Source: Nonlabens antarcticus
GTDB taxonomy: Bacteria > Bacteroidota > Bacteroidia > Flavobacteriales > Flavobacteriaceae
NCBI RefSeq assembly: GCF_015356755.1
Contig: NZ_JADFCO010000062.1
Span: 124,001-188,000, forward strand
DNA length: 64,000 nt
Direction: 5' to 3'
Below are positions 7,619 to 16,492 of this stretch, in pieces. The number at the start of each line of letters is the position of its first letter. Position 1 is the stretch's first letter. The notes beneath the pieces are model-generated. The model searched no databases and was not told the origin of the DNA. It was given only the letters and a program-made list of their open reading frames with translations. The position numbers and the translations under genes were made by a program.

Positions 7619-9040
7619 ATGACTCCTCCAGAATTCTTCAAAATTCTCAAACTAGATTTTCCATTTGAACCCACTTTCCAGCAGGAGAAGGCGCTAGAGT
7701 CGCTTTCAGATTTTATTCTGGATCCAGATAGGGACAGGATATTTATGTTACGTGGATATGCGGGTACTGGAAAAACTACAATTATCAGTAGTTTAGTTAA
7801 AAGCATCTGGAAAATAAAGAAGAGCGCCGTACTTCTAGCGCCTACGGGTAGGGCTGCAAAAGTGATAAGCAGCTATTCAAATCAACAAGCAGCCACCATA
7901 CATCGTGAAATTTATTATCCCAAGGGTCAAGGTTCGGGAAATGTTCAATTTTCTTTAAAAGTCAATAAGCATAGAAATGCGTTATTTATTGTTGATGAAG
8001 CTTCTATGATTCCAGATGTTGCGGCAGATAATAAAATGTTTGGTGGGAATGGTTCACTGTTGGACGATTTGATTGAATACGTTTATAATGGTTACAAATG
8101 CAAATTGATTATAATAGGTGATACAGCGCAGCTCCCGCCAGTGAAACTAGACGTTTCGCCAGCGCTAGACGCTGCTTTGATAGGACAGCGCTATTTGAAA
8201 GAAGTAACAGATATTGAATTAGACGAAGTCAAACGACAGAGCGTTGAATCTGGAATTTTATATAACGCCACACAAATAAGGGATCACATAGAGGAAAATA
8301 ATCCCGCTTTCAAATTTAACGTATTGCCATTTCCAGATATTCATAGGTTAATTGACGGGCATGAGATAATGGAAACAGTGATGAGTGCTTATGACAACCA
8401 GGGACATGAGGAAACTGCGATCATTGTACGATCGAACAAACGAGCTAATCTGTACAACCAACAAATTAGGTCACGTATTCTTTTTCGCGAAAGCGAACTT
8501 GCCACTGGAGACTATTTAATGGTGGTAAAAAACAATTATCACTGGCTAGAAAGTACTAGTGATGCTGGATTTATTGCTAATGGTGACATTATAGAAGTGC
8601 TGGAGATTTTTGATTTTAAGGAAATTTATGAATTTAAATTTGCCAATGTTAAGGTGCGCATGGTGGATTATCCCAATGCAAAGTCGTTTGAAACCACGCT
8701 GCTGCTAGATACGCTCTCATCAGAATCACCTTCTTTAACCTATGAGCAAAGTAATCAGTTATATCAAGAGGTGCGCAAGGATTATCTTAAATTGCCTAAA
8801 TGGCAGCAGTATAAGGAGATTAAGGCAAATCAATATTTCAACGCACTCCAAGTGAAGTTTTCATATGCGATTACTTGTCACAAATCACAAGGTGGACAGT
8901 GGGAAAATGTGATTGTGGAACAACCTTATTTACCAGAAGGGCCCAGTAAGGAATACTTACGATGGTTATACACGGCTGTGACACGGGCCAAAACTAATTT
9001 GTATCTTATTGGTTTCAAAAATGAAAGTTTTATAGAATAG
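7619..9040 (+). CDS. Short RecD-like superfamily 1 DNA helicase
   Basis: 473 residues. Walker A is RGYAGTGKTT near residue 45, followed by APTGRAAK (motif Ia), Walker B FIVDEASMI, motif III GDTAQLPPV, and C-terminal motifs AITCHKSQGGQW and YTAVTRAKTNLYLIG typical of the UvrD_C_2 domain. It lacks the long N-terminal part of RecD2, so it is a compact ATP-dependent helicase related to RecD/Dda; its role in repair or recombination is inferred from the family. A degenerate palindrome copy at 8481-8496 lies in the coding region (FRESE reading). It is followed 4 bases later by the DUF4126 gene. Confidence 0.88.
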   Translation: MTPPEFFKILKLDFPFEPTFQQEKALESLSDFILDPDRDRIFMLRGYAGTGKTTIISSLVKSIWKIKKSAVLLAPTGRAAKVISSYSNQQAATIHREIYYPKGQGSGNVQFSLKVNKHRNALFIVDEASMIPDVAADNKMFGGNGSLLDDLIEYVYNGYKCKLIIIGDTAQLPPVKLDVSPALDAALIGQRYLKEVTDIELDEVKRQSVESGILYNATQIRDHIEENNPAFKFNVLPFPDIHRLIDGHEIMETVMSAYDNQGHEETAIIVRSNKRANLYNQQIRSRILFRESELATGDYLMVVKNNYHWLESTSDAGFIANGDIIEVLEIFDFKEIYEFKFANVKVRMVDYPNAKSFETTLLLDTLSSESPSLTYEQSNQLYQEVRKDYLKLPKWQQYKEIKANQYFNALQVKFSYAITCHKSQGGQWENVIVEQPYLPEGPSKEYLRWLYTAVTRAKTNLYLIGFKNESFIE

Positions 9041-9044
9041 CGCT

Positions 9045-9650
9045 ATGCTGGAAATCATTATTAGCATTTGTTTAGGAATAGGGCTTGCGGCAAGCGCTGG
9101 TTTCCGTGTTTTTATACCTTTATTGCTACTCAGTCTTGCTGGTTATATGGAATGGATTCCTCTTAATGAAGACTGGGCGTGGGCAGCAAGTTTAACGGCT
9201 ATTCTTGTTTTAGCGGCAGCCTCAATATTTGAGTTGGTTGCGTACCTTATTCCCTATGTGGACAATTTACTAGATACTATTTCAATACCATTAGCAGCAG
9301 TTGCAGGCACTCTGGCAATGGTTTCAGTAGTAGGCGATCTTGATCCTATATTTAGCTGGACATTAGCCATTATTGCCGGTGGTGGTACAGCTGCAACTAT
9401 TGCTACAACTACAACTGCTGCAAGGGCGGCAAGCACCGCGACCACAGCTGGAATAGGCAATCCTGTTATTAGTGTTTTAGAAGGTTTATTTTCAACTTTC
9501 TTGAGTATTCTATCGCTTATAGCGCCTATTATTGCAGTAATTGTTGTGATTCTTACGTTTTTTGGTATTCGTAAAGTATATCGCAGAATGTTTAAAGGGA
9601 ATTCGCTTTCGCGAAAGCGTAACAACCACATAACAACTGACAACTCATGA
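9045..9650 (+). CDS. DUF4126 integral membrane protein
   Basis: 201 residues with about five hydrophobic segments. The N terminus ISICLGIGLAASAGFRVFIPLL matches the DUF4126 signature; a low-complexity Ala/Thr stretch (TAATIATTTTAARAAS) lies near 110-130 between membrane parts. Function unknown. The last ten codons contain a palindrome copy (9604-9619) read as LSRKR, giving a basic C-terminal tail. ATGA overlap of 4 bases with the next gene. Confidence 0.85.
   Translation: MLEIIISICLGIGLAASAGFRVFIPLLLLSLAGYMEWIPLNEDWAWAASLTAILVLAAASIFELVAYLIPYVDNLLDTISIPLAAVAGTLAMVSVVGDLDPIFSWTLAIIAGGGTAATIATTTTAARAASTATTAGIGNPVISVLEGLFSTFLSILSLIAPIIAVIVVILTFFGIRKVYRRMFKGNSLSRKRNNHITTDNS
9604..9619. repeat. 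Palindrome copy 3 (in DUF4126 gene)
   Basis: Perfect 16 bases, read as SLSRKR near the protein C terminus. Confidence 0.95.
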
Positions 9651-10096
9651 GTTTCTTCGAAAGAGAACCGACAGCGTGGAACTATTCCAATAAAAATAAC
9701 GTTTTAGAGTTTAAGGATCATGTAAAATGGAAGTTGATCATGCAGTTTTTTCTCATGTTTTGGCCATTAATTTATGTGGGTATAACAGCCTACCTAGAAG
9801 GAGGGATAATCTGGATCATATTAATTTCGATTTTTGGTACTCTCAATATTCTATTCATTAGCATCAGTATTAAAACTGTCAGTCTTGCTACTAGTGTTGA
9901 TATTGAATCAATAGAAGGTGGTATTATAAAAGGGAATAGCCATACTAGGATTCATGTCAAATTGAAAAACGGCAGATGTAGACAGCTTTATTTTGTAACA
10001 AGACCACAATTTGAATCGTTTGCTTCTTTCCTGCACGATCACAATATTCCCGTTCAGGAACGATCAAAATACTTTTCTTTACCATTAAATTATTGA
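9647..10096 (+). CDS. Hypothetical protein with two membrane segments
   Basis: 149 residues. Two transmembrane stretches at about 32-50 and 57-78, then a soluble C-terminal beta-rich part ([20 protein letters not shown]) that looks like a small PH-like or bPH module, though this is a guess. Its start lies within the stop of the DUF4126 gene, and the kdsB start follows its stop by 1 base, so it is in an operon with both. No family recognised. Confidence 0.75.
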   Translation: MSFFEREPTAWNYSNKNNVLEFKDHVKWKLIMQFFLMFWPLIYVGITAYLEGGIIWIILISIFGTLNILFISISIKTVSLATSVDIESIEGGIIKGNSHTRIHVKLKNGRCRQLYFVTRPQFESFASFLHDHNIPVQERSKYFSLPLNY

Positions 10097-10097
10097 T

Positions 10098-10832
10098 ATG
10101 CTTAAAAAAATTGCCGTAATACCCGCCAGGCTAGAGGCGCAGCGGTTTCCCAAAAAATTACTTCAAGACCTAGGTGGCGCACCTGTAATTGTACGTACGT
10201 ATGAGGCAGCAGTTCGAACGGGATTGTTTGATCAGGTCCTGGTTGCCACAGATAGCAAGGATATATATCAAATCATACGTCAATATGATGGAAAAGCTAT
10301 CATGAGTCAAAAAGAACATGATTGTGGTAGCAATAGAATTGCAGAGGCTGTATTAGATCTGGATTATGATATTATAGTAAACGTTCAAGGCGACGAGCCT
10401 TTTACAAATCGTGGTGATCTTGAGCGGTTGATCCAGGTGTTTGAGGAAGATAAAGATCATAAAGTTGACCTTGCATCGCTGATGCACCCGTTGACAGAAG
10501 AATCTGAAATTCAAGATCCTAACAATGTGAAAGTAATTGTAGATGACTTGGGTAACGCGATCTACTTTTCAAGATCGCCTATTCCCTTTGTACGTGATGA
10601 ATCCGTTGATATTGAGTTCCAGAAACATATAGGAATTTACGCTTTTAGAAAGAAAGCGTTGATGGAATTTTATAAAACCGCACCCACACCTTTAGAAATG
10701 GCAGAAAAAATCGAATGCATAAGATACCTAGAACACGGCAAGAAAATACGCATGGTAAAAACTTCAAATCGCAGCATAGGAATAGATACGCCTACTGATT
10801 TAGAGAAGGCGCGTGTACTGTGGGAATCTTGA
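10098..10832 (+). CDS. kdsB: 3-deoxy-manno-octulosonate cytidylyltransferase
   Basis: 244 residues, normal for KdsB. It activates Kdo with CTP to CMP-Kdo for the lipopolysaccharide core, in the cytoplasm. The N terminus [18 protein letters not shown] is the nucleotide-binding signature; NVQGDEPF and YFSRSPIPF (substrate site) and [12 protein letters not shown] follow in the expected order, ending with [12 protein letters not shown]. It is the last gene of a tight plus-strand run starting with the helicase. Confidence 0.97.
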   Translation: MLKKIAVIPARLEAQRFPKKLLQDLGGAPVIVRTYEAAVRTGLFDQVLVATDSKDIYQIIRQYDGKAIMSQKEHDCGSNRIAEAVLDLDYDIIVNVQGDEPFTNRGDLERLIQVFEEDKDHKVDLASLMHPLTEESEIQDPNNVKVIVDDLGNAIYFSRSPIPFVRDESVDIEFQKHIGIYAFRKKALMEFYKTAPTPLEMAEKIECIRYLEHGKKIRMVKTSNRSIGIDTPTDLEKARVLWES

Positions 10833-10842
10833 TTGAGGTTTT

Positions 10843-11157
10843 TTAAATACTAATTCCTACGGGAAGCATTTCTTTATATTCATTGCGGTGCTTGCGTACA
10901 AATCCTGCAATTTTAGGATGTGTAGGAACTACTTTTAGTTTTTTGTTATCTCGAATGTCAGCAAAAACTGCTTTCAAAAAATCATCTTTGAAAGTAGGGT
11001 TTTCTTCTAGAACTTCTGGAATAATTAATTTAGTCAGGAAGATCTTGCGTTCCTGTTGCGCATATTCGATTTTGGCAAGTGCCCCATCGAATTCACATTG
11101 ATACTGTCTTAAAAATTCATTATCAGTAATTTCGATCATAGTCGTATCCATATTCAA
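10843..11157 (-). CDS. GNAT-like (COG2388 type) small protein, acetyl-CoA loop not evident
   Basis: 104 residues from the first ATG; two further in-frame ATGs follow within seven codons. The C-terminal stretch KLKVVPTHPKIAGFVRKH and the N-terminal FDGALAKIEY match the layout of the small GNAT family COG2388 (human NATD1-like). However, the segment where acetyl-CoA is normally bound by an R/Q-x-x-G-x-G/A loop reads VLEENPTFKDDFLKAVF, with no glycine pair. It may be a catalytically dead or diverged member. It is transcribed away from the alpha/beta hydrolase gene. Confidence 0.7.
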   Translation of the reverse strand: MNMDTTMIEITDNEFLRQYQCEFDGALAKIEYAQQERKIFLTKLIIPEVLEENPTFKDDFLKAVFADIRDNKKLKVVPTHPKIAGFVRKHRNEYKEMLPVGISI

Positions 11158-11248
11158 TTTATTTGACTCGTTCTAAAATGTGAGAGAGGTAATTTTTAAA
11201 TCAAGCAAAGTTATGGGCTGGTTAGCAGAAGAGTAAAATTTGCTTGTT

Positions 11249-11256
11249 TAACTTTG
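11249..11256 (+). promoter_or_regulatory. -7 promoter element candidate
   Basis: TAACTTTG, a full match to TAnnTTTG, 73 bases upstream of the alpha/beta hydrolase start. No clear -33 box. Confidence 0.4.
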
Positions 11257-11328
11257 CAAAGATACTTTATTACAAGCACTAACGCTTTTTTATATAGTTA
11301 AAACCTTGACTGGCAATTCCCATTCTTT

Positions 11329-11979
11329 ATGAAGCATGTTTATTTAATGCCTGGGATGGCAGCATCGCCCTTGATTTTTGAATACATTGAATTGCCTAAA
11401 GACCGATTTGAAATCCATCTTATGGACTGGATCAATCCTGAAAAGAAAGAATCTCTTCCAGATTACTGCACGCGATTACTAGAACAAATCAAGCATGTCA
11501 ACCCGGTGTTGATTGGAGTATCGTTTGGTGGAATCATCGTTCAGGAGATCTCTAAATTGATTGCGGTAGAAAAGGTCATCATCATTTCCAGTGTAAAGTG
11601 TGTTGCAGAATTTCCCAGACGTATGCGCATTTGTAGAAAAACGCAATTGCATCGATTATTGCCCACTAGATTAATGGAGAATTTTGAAGGTATTTCAAAA
11701 TATGCCGTTGGAGTTGCGCCTAAAAAAATTGAGCTATATCAGAAATACATTCATATGAATAACAGGGTTTATCTCGACTGGGCACTGGATTCAGTAATGA
11801 ACTGGAGTCAAGAGGAACCACTTGATTATGTGATTCACATTCACGGAGAAAAAGACCCTATTTTCCCCATTAAATACATTAAGAATTGTATAATCGTGCC
11901 TGGTGGAACTCATGTGATGATCATCAATCGCTTCCGGTGGTTTAATGAAAATTTACCTGAAATCATTGATGGGAAATAG
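11329..11979 (+). CDS. Alpha/beta hydrolase
   Basis: 216 residues, no signal peptide, so cytoplasmic. The nucleophile elbow is GVSFGG (serine near residue 67), the acid is probably in IHGEKDPIFP, and the histidine in GGTHVMI near the C terminus, giving a complete Ser-Asp-His triad in order. The N terminus starts directly with the first strand and the oxyanion region MPGMAASP. The substrate is unknown. It stands upstream of the lytic transglycosylase gene on the same strand, with a 45-base gap. Confidence 0.85.
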   Translation: MKHVYLMPGMAASPLIFEYIELPKDRFEIHLMDWINPEKKESLPDYCTRLLEQIKHVNPVLIGVSFGGIIVQEISKLIAVEKVIIISSVKCVAEFPRRMRICRKTQLHRLLPTRLMENFEGISKYAVGVAPKKIELYQKYIHMNNRVYLDWALDSVMNWSQEEPLDYVIHIHGEKDPIFPIKYIKNCIIVPGGTHVMIINRFRWFNENLPEIIDGK

Positions 11980-12024
11980 ATTTCTTTTGGCTTGAATCTT
12001 CTATATTTAAACAAAAATTAAAAG

Positions 12025-12951
12025 ATGAAAAAGATCGTAATCGGCTTCTCTATAGCCATCGTATCCGTCATTGCCATCAGCGCATCGAGTATGTCTGACT
12101 CCTCATCTCAAAAAGAAAGTGTTACTGATCCAGAATCGCTGGTAGGTGATTACAATGTATATTCTCTTGCCATGCCAGAAGAACTCTCTTTTGCAGGTGA
12201 AAAAGTTCCGCTTTCAGATCCAGATATTGAAGAGCGATTTGATAATGAACTGCTATCTAATGTTTATTTCCAGTCAAATGCCATTAAATTAATTAAGAAA
12301 GCACATAAGTATTTCCCTATTATCGAGCCTATTTTGAGAGAAGAAGGAATTCCTGATGACTTTAAATACCTAGCGGTGGCAGAAAGTGCACTTACAAATG
12401 CTGTTTCTCCAGCTGGTGCAAAAGGTTTCTGGCAATTGATGCCTGCAACCGCGCGCGAGTTGAATATGGAAGTTAATGATAATGTCGACGAGCGCTATAA
12501 TATGGAAATGTCTACCCGCGCAGCTTGTAAATATTTGAAGGATAGTAAGAAGAAATTCGGTACGTGGACACTTGCGGCAGCAGCTTATAATGCTGGAAAT
12601 AGAGGAGTCAACCGCCAGCAGGAACGTCAGGAAGAAGGTGAATATTATGATTTATTGTTGAATAGCGAGACTGCTAGATATGTTTTTAGAATTCTTGCTT
12701 TGAAAGAAATATTAGAAAAACCTGAGGCTTATGGTTTCAATGTTCTGCCAGAACATTTCTATAAAAATGTTCCAGTTAGTCAGGTTGAGGTTGATTATGA
12801 AATTGATGACTTAGTCGCTTTCGCGAAAGCGAACAAAATCTCATATAAAGTGCTTAAAATTCACAACCCATGGCTGCGGGAGACAATGCTGAACAATAAG
12901 TCTGGAAAAACATATTTTATATCCATTCCAAAAGCCGGATATTATAAATAA
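12025..12951 (+). CDS. Lytic transglycosylase (GH23, Slt domain)
   Basis: 308 residues. An N-terminal hydrophobic segment (residues 4-22) is a signal peptide or anchor. It cleaves peptidoglycan between MurNAc and GlcNAc, forming 1,6-anhydroMurNAc. The catalytic glutamate is in AVAESAL (near residue 118), followed by GAKGFWQLMPATARE and AAAAYNAGNRGVNR, the classical Slt motifs. No LysM repeat is visible. A palindrome copy at 12816-12831 encodes AFAKA near the C terminus. It is followed 3 bases later by the cardiolipin synthase gene, so an envelope operon is likely. Confidence 0.93.
   Translation: MKKIVIGFSIAIVSVIAISASSMSDSSSQKESVTDPESLVGDYNVYSLAMPEELSFAGEKVPLSDPDIEERFDNELLSNVYFQSNAIKLIKKAHKYFPIIEPILREEGIPDDFKYLAVAESALTNAVSPAGAKGFWQLMPATARELNMEVNDNVDERYNMEMSTRAACKYLKDSKKKFGTWTLAAAAYNAGNRGVNRQQERQEEGEYYDLLLNSETARYVFRILALKEILEKPEAYGFNVLPEHFYKNVPVSQVEVDYEIDDLVAFAKANKISYKVLKIHNPWLRETMLNNKSGKTYFISIPKAGYYK
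12816..12831. repeat. Palindrome copy 4 (in lytic transglycosylase)
   Basis: Perfect 16 bases, read as AFAKA. Confidence 0.95.
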
Positions 12952-12954
12952 AAT

Positions 12955-14433
12955 ATGCTAGAATGGTTAGGAATGCACTGGTTCTTTACATCACTAATAA
13001 TTAATTATTTAGTAGCTCTCAGTGCAGCGTTTTTTCTGATCAGAAACAATCAGAATCCGCGTAAAACATTATCATCACTTTTATTCCTCGTCGCTTTTCC
13101 TTTCATAGGATTGGGGATATACTACTTCTTTGGTCTGGAATACCGCAAATCCAAAATATTTAAACGCAAAGATTTAAATTCTAATGCACTTATAGAAAAG
13201 TGGAATAAGCGTTTGTTTCCTTCAGACGATCAACTGGAACAATACCGCGATAGCTTTTTACAAGATCGTGTGAAAATGGTGAAACTGCTGAGCCACAATC
13301 AGAAATCACCACTCACATTACAAAATGATCTTGAGGTAATCTACAATGGAGAAAATACATTTAAAGCAATTTTTCAAGATTTAAAAAAGGCTACAAACCA
13401 TATTCATCTAGAGTACTTTGTTTTTAACGATGATAAAATAGGAACTGAATTCATCGATCATTTAGTGGAAGCTACAGGTCGTGGTGTAAAAGTTAAGTTG
13501 ATTTATGACTCTGTGGGAAGTGATTTATCCACTGCAGCTCAGCGCCGTATGACTGCTGCTGGAATTGATCACCATGCTTTTATGCCAGTTCTACTGTCCC
13601 GATTCACTAGAAAAGCAAATTACCGCGATCACCGTAAAATCTGTATTGTTGATGGTCACATAGGATATTTAGGAGGTGTCAATGTAAGTGATGATTATGT
13701 CAACACACCAGATAGAGACCCTCTAGAGTACTGGAGAGACACTCATTTGCGTATTGAAGGTCATGCTGTCAAAAGTCTGCAATCTCAATGGCTGTTGAAT
13801 TGGTTTTTTGTTTGTGATGGAGAGGGTCATGACAGTGATGATGAAATTTATGACAGCTACTTTCCAGAGATTGATGAAAAAGAGAACAAGGCAGTCCAGA
13901 TTGCAGCAAGTGGGCCAGATACAGATTGGGCTAACATTATGGAAGCCATTTTTGCCGGGATTAACTCTGCTGAAAAACGAGTGCGTATTACTACGCCATA
14001 TTTCATACCTAATGAAGCTATACTAATTGCTTTAAAAAGTGCCTCCAGATCTGGAATAGAAGTAGAGTTGATGTTGCCCAGAATAGGAGATAGTTGGGCA
14101 GCGAGATACGCTTCCAGGTCCTATTTTGAGGAACTTATGGAGAGCGGTATCAAAATTCACTGGTATTGTAAGGGTATGTTGCATGCAAAAACGATGGTGG
14201 TAGATAACAATTTTGCAACCATAGGAACCTGTAACATGGATTACCGTAGTTTTGGGATTAACTTTGAAATCAACGCATTGATTTTTGACAGCGATACCGC
14301 AAAAAATCTTAATGATAAGTTTGATATGGATATTAAAGATTGCCAGCTCATAGATATGAAAGAATGGCAGAATCGATCAAAAATGTATAAGTTTAAAGAG
14401 TCTTTTTGTAGATTGTGGGCTCCATTATTATAA
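12955..14433 (+). CDS. cls: Cardiolipin synthase
   Basis: 492 residues. Two N-terminal transmembrane segments (about 10-25 and 40-58) precede two phospholipase D domains. The first HKD motif is HRKICIVDGHIGYLGG, the second HAKTMVVDNNFATIGTCNMDYRSF. The enzyme condenses phosphatidylglycerol to cardiolipin at the inner membrane. Length and domain order are those of bacterial ClsA. It sits between the transglycosylase (3-base gap) and the TSUP-like gene (1-base gap). Confidence 0.95.
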   Translation: MLEWLGMHWFFTSLIINYLVALSAAFFLIRNNQNPRKTLSSLLFLVAFPFIGLGIYYFFGLEYRKSKIFKRKDLNSNALIEKWNKRLFPSDDQLEQYRDSFLQDRVKMVKLLSHNQKSPLTLQNDLEVIYNGENTFKAIFQDLKKATNHIHLEYFVFNDDKIGTEFIDHLVEATGRGVKVKLIYDSVGSDLSTAAQRRMTAAGIDHHAFMPVLLSRFTRKANYRDHRKICIVDGHIGYLGGVNVSDDYVNTPDRDPLEYWRDTHLRIEGHAVKSLQSQWLLNWFFVCDGEGHDSDDEIYDSYFPEIDEKENKAVQIAASGPDTDWANIMEAIFAGINSAEKRVRITTPYFIPNEAILIALKSASRSGIEVELMLPRIGDSWAARYASRSYFEELMESGIKIHWYCKGMLHAKTMVVDNNFATIGTCNMDYRSFGINFEINALIFDSDTAKNLNDKFDMDIKDCQLIDMKEWQNRSKMYKFKESFCRLWAPLL

Positions 14434-14434
14434 C

Positions 14435-14833
14435 ATGAAAAAAGGTAAAATGACAGTAGAAATTGTGTTGCTATTACTGCTATTAGGTTTAATAGCAGGA
14501 TTCTTGAGTGGCAGTGTAGGAGTAGGTGGCGGTGTGGTAATGGTACCACTTGCAATCTGGTTTTTAGGGTACGATCAGTATCAGGCACAAGGAATGAGTC
14601 TCGCGGTCCTCGCGGTTCCTGTAACCTTTATTGCTGCATATACATATCATACAAGTGGTCATGAGTTAGACTGGCGCTATGCGTTAGTAATTGCGGTGGC
14701 ATTTGTAGTAGGTGGTTATTTAGGATCGAAAATTGCAGTAAATTTGAATCAACAAGTTCTTAAGAAAGTGTTTGGGATTATTATGCTAATCGTTGCGATT
14801 AAAATGATCTTCTTTTCAGGAGCTAAAGCTTAA
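14435..14833 (+). CDS. Half-size TSUP (TauE/SafE) membrane protein
   Basis: 132 residues with four hydrophobic segments. The stretch GLIAGFLSGSVGVGGGVVMVPL is the TSUP family signature that normally opens each of two repeats, and GGYLGSKIA with the Lys-Lys-Val-Phe-Gly segment completes one repeat. Full TSUP exporters are about 250 residues, so this is a single-repeat form that would need to dimerise. Substrate (sulfite, organosulfur or other anion) is unknown. It directly follows cls. Confidence 0.85.
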   Translation: MKKGKMTVEIVLLLLLLGLIAGFLSGSVGVGGGVVMVPLAIWFLGYDQYQAQGMSLAVLAVPVTFIAAYTYHTSGHELDWRYALVIAVAFVVGGYLGSKIAVNLNQQVLKKVFGIIMLIVAIKMIFFSGAKA

Positions 14834-14851
14834 AATTTTAAAATAAAAATC

Positions 14852-15697
14852 ATGAATAAAAATATTTTTTTAGTAGCATTTTGTGCCATAGGAATGAGCA
14901 TGCAGGCACAAATAACTCCAGTACAGCCTAGTCCTAGTGCAAAATTGACACAAACCGTAGGTTTGACAGAAGTTAATGTTGAATACTCAAGACCTGCTGC
15001 GCGGGACCGTGCGATTTTTGGTGAATTAGTTCCGTTTGATCAAGTGTGGAGAACAGGAGCCAACTCAAATACTGTTGTCACATTTTCTGATAGTGTAAGT
15101 TTTGGGGAACAAAAATTGAAAGCTGGTAGTTATGCCTTGTATACTAAACCGGGTAAGAGTCAGTGGGAAGTCATATTTTATAATAATACAGAAAACTGGG
15201 GAACACCAGAGGACTGGGATGAGGCTCAAGTAGCTGCCACGGTAATGGCGCCGGTTACTAAAACTTCTAATAAAACAGAAAATTTTACCATTGCGGTTAA
15301 TAATCTTATGGTTGATGGAGCTACTCTTGACATTATGTGGGACCAGACAATGGTTTCTGTGCCATTTACAGTGCCTACAGATCAGAAAATGCTAGCCAGT
15401 ATTAACAGGATTATTGCGGGTCCAACGGGAACGGATTATTTTAGTGCCGCGAGTTTTTACATGGAAACAGGTAAAGATATCAATCAAGCAAAAGAATGGA
15501 TTGACATCGCCGTTGAAAAAAGTCCTAATGCTTACTGGATGTGGAGAATGAAATCCTTGATAGAGGCAAAAATGGGTGATAAGAACATGGCAATCGAGAG
15601 TGCAAAAAAATCATTAGCTCTTGCGACGTCCGCACCTAATCCAGATTATGTAAGACTCAACAAAATATCTTTAGAGGAGTGGGGAGTTAAGATGTAA
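14852..15697 (+). CDS. DUF2911 protein with signal peptide and TPR-like C terminus
   Basis: 281 residues. Signal peptide ending at MQAQ (about residue 20). Residues 28-165 carry the DUF2911 pattern: VEYSRPAARDRAIFG, VPFDQVWRTGAN, GSYALYTKPG and WEVIFYNN. The C-terminal 90 residues are helical and TPR-like (ASFYMETGKDINQAKEWIDIAVEKSP). Probably exported to the periplasm or outer membrane; function unknown. An intrinsic terminator follows at 15741-15770. Confidence 0.9.
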   Translation: MNKNIFLVAFCAIGMSMQAQITPVQPSPSAKLTQTVGLTEVNVEYSRPAARDRAIFGELVPFDQVWRTGANSNTVVTFSDSVSFGEQKLKAGSYALYTKPGKSQWEVIFYNNTENWGTPEDWDEAQVAATVMAPVTKTSNKTENFTIAVNNLMVDGATLDIMWDQTMVSVPFTVPTDQKMLASINRIIAGPTGTDYFSAASFYMETGKDINQAKEWIDIAVEKSPNAYWMWRMKSLIEAKMGDKNMAIESAKKSLALATSAPNPDYVRLNKISLEEWGVKM

Positions 15698-15716
15698 TAT
15701 CTTTTAAACTATTTCT

Positions 15717-15730
15717 GCTTTCGCGAAAGC
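15717..15730. repeat. Palindrome copy 5 (intergenic)
   Basis: 14-base perfect core GCTTTCGCGAAAGC, 20 bases after the DUF2911 stop codon. Confidence 0.95.
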
Positions 15731-15740
15731 TGACTAATCT

Positions 15741-15770
15741 AAAACCGCTCTACATAGAGCGGTTTTTTTT
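15741..15770 (+). terminator. Intrinsic terminator after the DUF2911 gene
   Basis: Stem AAAACCGCTC / GAGCGGTTTT with a 6-base loop followed by a T run (T8). A palindrome copy (15717-15730) lies just before it. Confidence 0.9.
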
Positions 15771-16018
15771 ATCGAACAGTATTTAGTTAAATCGTTGTCC
15801 GTCATGAATACGAGTCGATGTTTGCTTATAAAAGATATAAGTCGCTGGTTATCTATTATGAAAGTCATCCATTTGTGATTAACGTAGTGACGTCTAATTT
15901 TAGATTTGACTTAAATTGTGACTTTAAATTTAAAGTATCTCAACCTTGATTAAACCTTAGTTAAAGACACCGAAAAGCCCCTTTTTGCAGCTTACTTTTA
16001 TATTAAATAATTATAGTT

Positions 16019-16441
16019 ATGAAATTTACAAGAAATGCGGAAGCGCAATGGAAAGGAACCGGAAAAGAAGGTAAAGGTCATGTGACCACTGGTAGTAAGG
16101 CAATGGTAGATGTTCCTTATTCATTTGGAACTAGATTTGAAGGCGAACAAAAGGGTACAAATCCTGAAGAATTATTAGGTGCAGCTCACGCAGGATGTTA
16201 TACAATGCAGTTAAGCTTCCTATTAAATGAGGAGGATTTTACAGCAACTAATTTACATACAGATGCTAAAGTGCATTTTGCAGATGGTGAGATAACTACG
16301 GTTGATCTAGAGGTTACGGGAGAAGTTCCAGAAATCTCTGCAGATAAGTTTAAGGAGATCGCTAATAAAGCTAAAGAGGTTTGTCCTGTTTCAAAGCTTT
16401 TTAAAGCTAAGATTAATTTGAAAGTCAGCTTAAAAAAGTGA
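16019..16441 (+). CDS. OsmC-family peroxiredoxin-like protein
   Basis: 140 residues, the usual OsmC/OhrA size. These proteins reduce organic or inorganic hydroperoxides with a cysteine pair. The first cysteine is in AAHAGCYTMQLS (near 60), the second in CPVSKLFKA (near 124). The N terminus NAEAQWKGTGKEGKG and NPEELLGA fit the OsmC rather than Ohr subfamily. It stands alone with a 320-base gap upstream and a terminator downstream. Confidence 0.93.
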   Translation: MKFTRNAEAQWKGTGKEGKGHVTTGSKAMVDVPYSFGTRFEGEQKGTNPEELLGAAHAGCYTMQLSFLLNEEDFTATNLHTDAKVHFADGEITTVDLEVTGEVPEISADKFKEIANKAKEVCPVSKLFKAKINLKVSLKK

Positions 16442-16459
16442 ATTTCTAAATAGTATCAG

Positions 16460-16492
16460 AAAATCCGCTGCAGCACTTGCAGCGGATTTTTT
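16460..16492. terminator. Bidirectional intrinsic terminator
   Basis: Thirteen-base perfect stem AAAATCCGCTGCA / TGCAGCGGATTTT with loop GCACT. A tract on the left and T tract on the right serve both the OsmC gene (+) and the convergent GYF-like gene (-). Confidence 0.92.
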
